A stretch of DNA of 9,407 nt, from contig CP070682.1 in assembly GCA_020352595.1 (NCBI GenBank), forward strand, positions 789,641 to 799,047, read 5' to 3'. Shown here piece by piece: positions 7,051 through 9,407 of this stretch. Each line of letters opens with the position of its first letter. The first letter of the stretch is position 1. The notes below the pieces were generated by a model. That model was not told the origin of the DNA. It saw only the letters and a program-made list of their open reading frames with translations, and searched no databases. The translations under genes and the position numbers were made by a program. The stretch comes from a bacterium (GTDB lineage: Bacteria > BMS3Abin14).

Positions 7051-8163
7051 TTAAGGTTCCAGGAGATCCCTGTAGATATCTTCCAGGGATTTCTGGGTCC
7101 GCTCGAAACCGAAATGTGACTCCACCCTTTCCCTTCCTCTTTTCCCCCACTTCCGACCCGCCGGTCCCAGGTCCATGATGTGATTCATGGCATGGGTAAG
7201 GGCCGCCGGCAGGCCGGCCTCGACCAGGAGCCCAGTCTCCCCCTCAACGACCATGTTGGACGCGTCTCCTACCCGTGTGGCCACCACAGGCAGGCAAGCC
7301 GCCATCGCCTCGAGGACAACAAGGGGGCCTCCTTCCCAAAGGGAGGAGAGGACGAAGGCGTCGGAGGCCTCCATGAGTTCAGCAACGTCCTCACGCTCAC
7401 CCAGGAAGCGGACCCAACCGGACGGGACAGAGCCGGCAGCCTGGTGCTGAAGGGCCGCTCTATCCTCACCGTCACCCACGAGAAGAAGGACCATGGAACG
7501 CTCATCCTCGCGGCACAGGTGTGAGAACGCCTCGAGAAGAAGGTCAAAGCCCTTCTGCCCCGTCAGACGACCCACGGCGATCCAGACGAAGGTTTCCGGT
7601 TTGATACCCAGTCGGGTGCGAACCTCAGCCCTCTCAGAGGATGTCCTCGCGATCTCAATGCCATAGGGTACAATCCGGACTTCACCGCTCCGGGGGCTGT
7701 CCCCTGTGGCGTGACGCCTGACCGGCTCGGAGAAGACGACAGTACCGGCGCTCAGGGGGGCCGTCATGCGGTAAAATACACTCCTGAGAGGGGTATCCTT
7801 CTCGTTATGCCTGGTGCTCAGGGAGCAGGCCCCCGGGACCAGAGGAGCAATGAGCCTCGAGAGCATGTTGGAGTGGAAGAGGTGTCCCTGGATGATCCGG
7901 GGGGAAAATCCCCTCACTAACCTTATGAGCCTCAGGATGGCCCCCGGGGTGATCAGTCCCCTTCTCTGGTCCATTTCAACGACCCGCACACCCTCTCCCC
8001 GGATCAGGGAGGCGAAGGGCCCTCCCGTCATGAGGCTCACCACTGCAATGTCAAAGGCCTCCCGGTCAAAATGGCGGGCTGTCCAAAGGAGCATCCTCTC
8101 GGCACCCCCCATACTGAGGCCGCTTATGAGATGGATAACCCCAATACGCCTGTCCGATCCCAT
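7051..8163 (-). CDS. Family GT4 glycosyltransferase (GT-B fold), first gene of the leftward cluster
   Basis: This 370-residue cytoplasmic glycosyltransferase has the standard GT4 plan. The N-terminal domain opens with GVIHLISGLSMGGAERMLL (8-26) and has QGHLFHSNMLSRLIAP (92-107). The donor-binding domain has WIAVGRLTGQKGFDLLLEAF (194-213), LLVGDGEDRAALQ (227-239), FLGEREDVAELM (253-264) and LWEGGPLVVLEAMAACLPVV (275-294), with an intact E-x7-E pair (E277, E285), followed by VEGETGLLV (306-314). ATG at 8163 has GAGAGG just four bases upstream, a short spacing, but no better in-frame start exists and the fold begins within eight residues. It is the promoter-proximal gene, about 125 nt from a predicted leftward promoter in the divergent spacer. 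The WecA-like gene follows after 17 bp. Sugar specificity cannot be read from sequence; it plausibly acts on the product of the neighbouring transferase. Confidence 0.94.
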   Translation of the reverse strand: MGSDRRIGVIHLISGLSMGGAERMLLWTARHFDREAFDIAVVSLMTGGPFASLIRGEGVRVVEMDQRRGLITPGAILRLIRLVRGFSPRIIQGHLFHSNMLSRLIAPLVPGACSLSTRHNEKDTPLRSVFYRMTAPLSAGTVVFSEPVRRHATGDSPRSGEVRIVPYGIEIARTSSERAEVRTRLGIKPETFVWIAVGRLTGQKGFDLLLEAFSHLCREDERSMVLLLVGDGEDRAALQHQAAGSVPSGWVRFLGEREDVAELMEASDAFVLSSLWEGGPLVVLEAMAACLPVVATRVGDASNMVVEGETGLLVEAGLPAALTHAMNHIMDLGPAGRKWGKRGRERVESHFGFERTQKSLEDIYRDLLEP

Positions 8164-8176
8164 GCATCCTCTCGCG

Positions 8177-8206
8177 TTGACCCGCCTCCCCGGAATCCTC
8201 TATACT
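8177..8206 (+). promoter_or_regulatory. Predicted sigma70-type promoter for the rightward GT2 gene
   Basis: TTGACC (8177-8182) and TATACT (8201-8206) are 18 bases apart; each box matches the sigma70 consensus at five of six positions. Transcription would start near 8213, about 150 nt before the GT2 start and about 67 nt before the leader ORF. The -35 box lies just 14 bp outside the start codon of the divergent GT4 gene, so RNA polymerase here could interfere with the leftward mRNA leader. Inferred from sequence only. Confidence 0.6.
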
Positions 8207-8278
8207 CGTGCTTCCAGTCCCGGGGATCTTCTCCACCGGTCAGAAAGGATAGAGTTTCTGCTCTGGAAAGGCAGCAAC

Positions 8279-8295
8279 TATGAAGATTTTTCATA
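8279..8295. promoter_or_regulatory. AT-rich inverted repeat TATGAA-N5-TTCATA (operator or RNA hairpin candidate)
   Basis: A perfect 6-bp inverted repeat with a 5-base spacer (GATTT) sits in the most AT-rich part of the divergent spacer. It touches the -10 box of the predicted leftward promoter and covers its expected start site. On the rightward transcript it contains the ATG of the small leader ORF. It could be a repressor site for the leftward cluster or a weak hairpin that hides the leader start codon. Chance occurrence in AT-rich DNA is possible. Confidence 0.35.
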
Positions 8296-8363
8296 CTATA
8301 GCCGACAAATCTGACTTTTCCAATACCAAAATTGACGCCTCGGCAAGGCGGAGAGGGGTCTGA
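8280..8363 (+). CDS. Possible 27-codon leader ORF coupled to the GT2 gene
   Basis: An ATG at 8280 opens a 27-residue frame that starts MKIFHTIADKSDF and ends ASARRRGV. It is preceded by a good ribosome binding site, GGAAAGG (8265-8271), eight bases upstream. Its stop overlaps the GT2 start as TGATG (8361-8365), an arrangement typical of translational coupling. The opening residues look like the start of GT4 glycosyltransferases (a MKI-hydrophobic-HTIAD pattern), so it may instead be the remnant of a lost or replaced gene. It may also be an N-terminal extension of the GT2 protein separated by a frameshift. No homologue is recognised and the peptide has no motif. The reading frame and signals are seen directly; that it is translated is an inference. 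Confidence 0.4.
   Translation: MKIFHTIADKSDFSNTKIDASARRRGV
8295..8323 (-). promoter_or_regulatory. Predicted sigma70-type promoter for the leftward glycan cluster
   Basis: On the minus strand, TTGGAA (8323-8318) and TATAGT (8300-8295) are separated by 17 bases. The -10 box matches consensus at five of six positions and the -35 box at four of six. Transcription would begin near 8288, giving a leader of about 125 nt before the GT4 start at 8163. It is the best leftward promoter I can see in the spacer and would drive at least the GT4, WecA-like, GT-C, flavoenzyme and second GT4 genes. Confidence 0.5.
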
Positions 8364-9289
8364 TGGGCTTCCTTCCAGGCAGCCGCCGCATCACCGGTCA
8401 GATCAGTAAATTCCTGGAGACCGCGGCTTTCGATCCCGCCCTGCCGCCCGCCGCAGACCCGGCCTGGCCGAGGATCACGGTGGTCACCCCTTCCTTCAAC
8501 CAGGCCCCATACCTCGAGAAAACCATACTCTCCATTCACAACCAGGGATATCCCAACCTGGAGCACATCATCGTCGACGGGGGATCCACCGACGGCAGCG
8601 TTGACATCATCATGAAATACGAGGCCCGCCTGGCACACTGGCAGTCCAGGCCAGACGCGGGTCAGTGCGACGCCATCAACCAGGGAGCGGCGAGGGCAAC
8701 AGGTCAGTACATGACCTGGATCAACTCCGACGATCTGCTGCTGCCCGGCGCCCTTCTCCGGATGGGGGATCTCATCCGCCGGGACCCGGATGTGGACCTC
8801 TTTTACGGCAACCAGGTGGAGGTGGACCGGTGGGATCGCGTCACCAAGAGGGTTTACACCATCGACTTCGACCTGAAGGATTTCCTTTACGAGGTGCACA
8901 TCATCATCCATCAGCAATCGGCCCTGTGGCGGGTGGACCTGTTCCGGGAACTGAGTGGTCTCAACGATTGCGCCTACGCGATGGACTATGACCTCTTCTA
9001 CAGGATGGTCAGGAGAGGGATCCGCTGGAGGAGGATCCGTGATTTCCAGGCCGCCTTTCGCATTTATTCTGATTCCCTGACCGGCAGCGGTGAGGTCCGC
9101 CGCTCTCGTTCCCCTACGGTGGATCGGATCTTCGAGGAAGCCACGGGCCGTCCCAGGACCCTCTGGGACCGGACCGTTTGGAGATCTTTCCATAAGGCCA
9201 GGCGCTTCCTCCTGGAACCGAGGTCGCTCATGTGTGCGGTGGAGCATCGCCTCTGGCAGTCCATGGCCCGCGAGGGAATCGGACCCTGA
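8363..9289 (+). CDS. Family GT2 glycosyltransferase (GT-A fold)
   Basis: This 308-residue protein is a cytoplasmic or membrane-associated inverting glycosyltransferase. After a 36-residue N-terminal lead, the GT-A domain begins WPRITVVTPSFNQAPYLEKT (35-54), then SIHNQGYPNLEHIIVDGGST (57-76, D72 in the nucleotide site), the segment WQSRPDAGQCDAINQGAARA (93-112), and the metal-site region MTWINSDDLLLPGAL (117-131, NSDD at 121-124 in the DxD position). IHQQSALWR (182-190) and MDYDLFYRM (207-215) are typical of the acceptor half. The last 80 or so residues are basic, without an obvious membrane helix, and could bind membrane lipids. ATG at 8363 is preceded by GGAGAGGGG with a short spacer and overlaps the stop of a leader ORF. 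It is the only complete rightward gene here, flanked on both sides by leftward genes. Donor and acceptor are unknown; a role in the same glycan is inferred from position. Confidence 0.93.
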   Translation: MGFLPGSRRITGQISKFLETAAFDPALPPAADPAWPRITVVTPSFNQAPYLEKTILSIHNQGYPNLEHIIVDGGSTDGSVDIIMKYEARLAHWQSRPDAGQCDAINQGAARATGQYMTWINSDDLLLPGALLRMGDLIRRDPDVDLFYGNQVEVDRWDRVTKRVYTIDFDLKDFLYEVHIIIHQQSALWRVDLFRELSGLNDCAYAMDYDLFYRMVRRGIRWRRIRDFQAAFRIYSDSLTGSGEVRRSRSPTVDRIFEEATGRPRTLWDRTVWRSFHKARRFLLEPRSLMCAVEHRLWQSMAREGIGP

Positions 9290-9326
9290 GTGCCCGGCGC
9301 CCGAGAGGGATACCGGCCACCGGCAT

Positions 9327-9407
9327 TCATTTCAGGATGATCTCCTCGTAGGTGCTCCGAGGTGTGTAGCCGGCTGACCTCTCCCGAGCCCTCTCCAGCG
9401 CCCTTTC
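9327..9407 (-). CDS. C-terminal fragment of a leftward gene cut by the window edge, product unknown
   Basis: The last 26 codons of a minus-strand frame enter from the right edge and stop at TGA (9329-9327). The residues visible run from ERALERARERSAGY to TPRSTYEEIILK. The basic-acidic helix-like pattern followed by a tyrosine and short hydrophobic end is compatible with the tail of a GT4 glycosyltransferase, as expected in this locus, but the piece is too short to assign. It converges on the GT2 gene across a 37-bp gap in which I see no hairpin with a T-run. The competing rightward frame over the same bases has no ribosome binding site support. Confidence 0.45.
   Translation of the reverse strand, partial: ERALERARERSAGYTPRSTYEEIILK

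Noticed and set aside
8188..8225. CCCCGG / CCGGGG inverted repeat around the rightward promoter -10 box
   Set aside because: Only six pairs with a loop of about 26 bases and no extended symmetry; likely chance in GC-rich sequence.
8291..9247. Long minus-strand open frame opposite the GT2 gene
   Set aside because: Its translation has no recognisable fold or motifs, while the opposite strand encodes a complete GT2 enzyme with ordered motifs; it is a GC-rich shadow frame.
9290..9326. Possible terminator between the converging GT2 gene and the right-edge gene
   Set aside because: The GC-rich stretch has only short self-complementary pieces and no T-run on either strand.

Overview
The window is GC-rich with frequent AGG/CGG arginine codons and canonical purine-rich ribosome binding sites. 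Together with a CxxC-type prepilin peptidase beside surface-polysaccharide genes, this suggests a Gram-negative bacterium, possibly a deltaproteobacterium (Desulfobacterota-like). That placement is an inference; there is no rRNA or other marker gene to fix it.

Layout. Seven leftward (minus-strand) genes fill positions 1-8163. In transcription order they are: a GT4 glycosyltransferase (8163-7051); a WecA/MraY-family polyprenyl-phosphate sugar-1-phosphate transferase (7033-6026); a large GT-C type membrane glycosyltransferase (5963-3966); an FAD-dependent oxidoreductase of the UDP-galactopyranose mutase / protoporphyrinogen oxidase-like group (3969-2671); a second GT4 glycosyltransferase (2674-1514); a prepilin peptidase (1383-604); and the N-terminus of a membrane sensor protein that leaves the window (628-1). 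The GT-C, flavoenzyme and second GT4 genes are joined by 4-base stop/start overlaps (GTGA and ATGA), so they are probably translated as a coupled unit. A 130-bp gap with an array of GTGCA/TGCAC motifs separates this polysaccharide block from the prepilin peptidase.

A 199-bp divergent spacer at 8164-8362 separates the leftward genes from one rightward gene, a GT2 glycosyltransferase (8363-9289). The spacer carries a good sigma70-like promoter in each direction. They face each other, so the two transcripts should overlap at their 5' ends. A short leader ORF with its own ribosome binding site ends in a TGATG overlap with the GT2 start. At the right edge, the last 26 codons of another leftward gene converge on the GT2 gene.

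How the genes fit together. The WecA-like enzyme would load the first sugar phosphate onto undecaprenyl phosphate. The two GT4 enzymes and the GT2 enzyme would extend the glycan in the cytoplasm. The GT-C protein would add a sugar, or transfer one, on the outer face of the inner membrane from a lipid-linked donor. The flavoenzyme may make or modify a sugar or lipid precursor. This is a part of an O-antigen, exopolysaccharide or glycoprotein-glycan locus; no flippase, polymerase or ligase of a known type is visible here. The prepilin peptidase and sensor belong functionally to type IV pili or type II secretion, so a link between the glycan and pili is possible but not shown.
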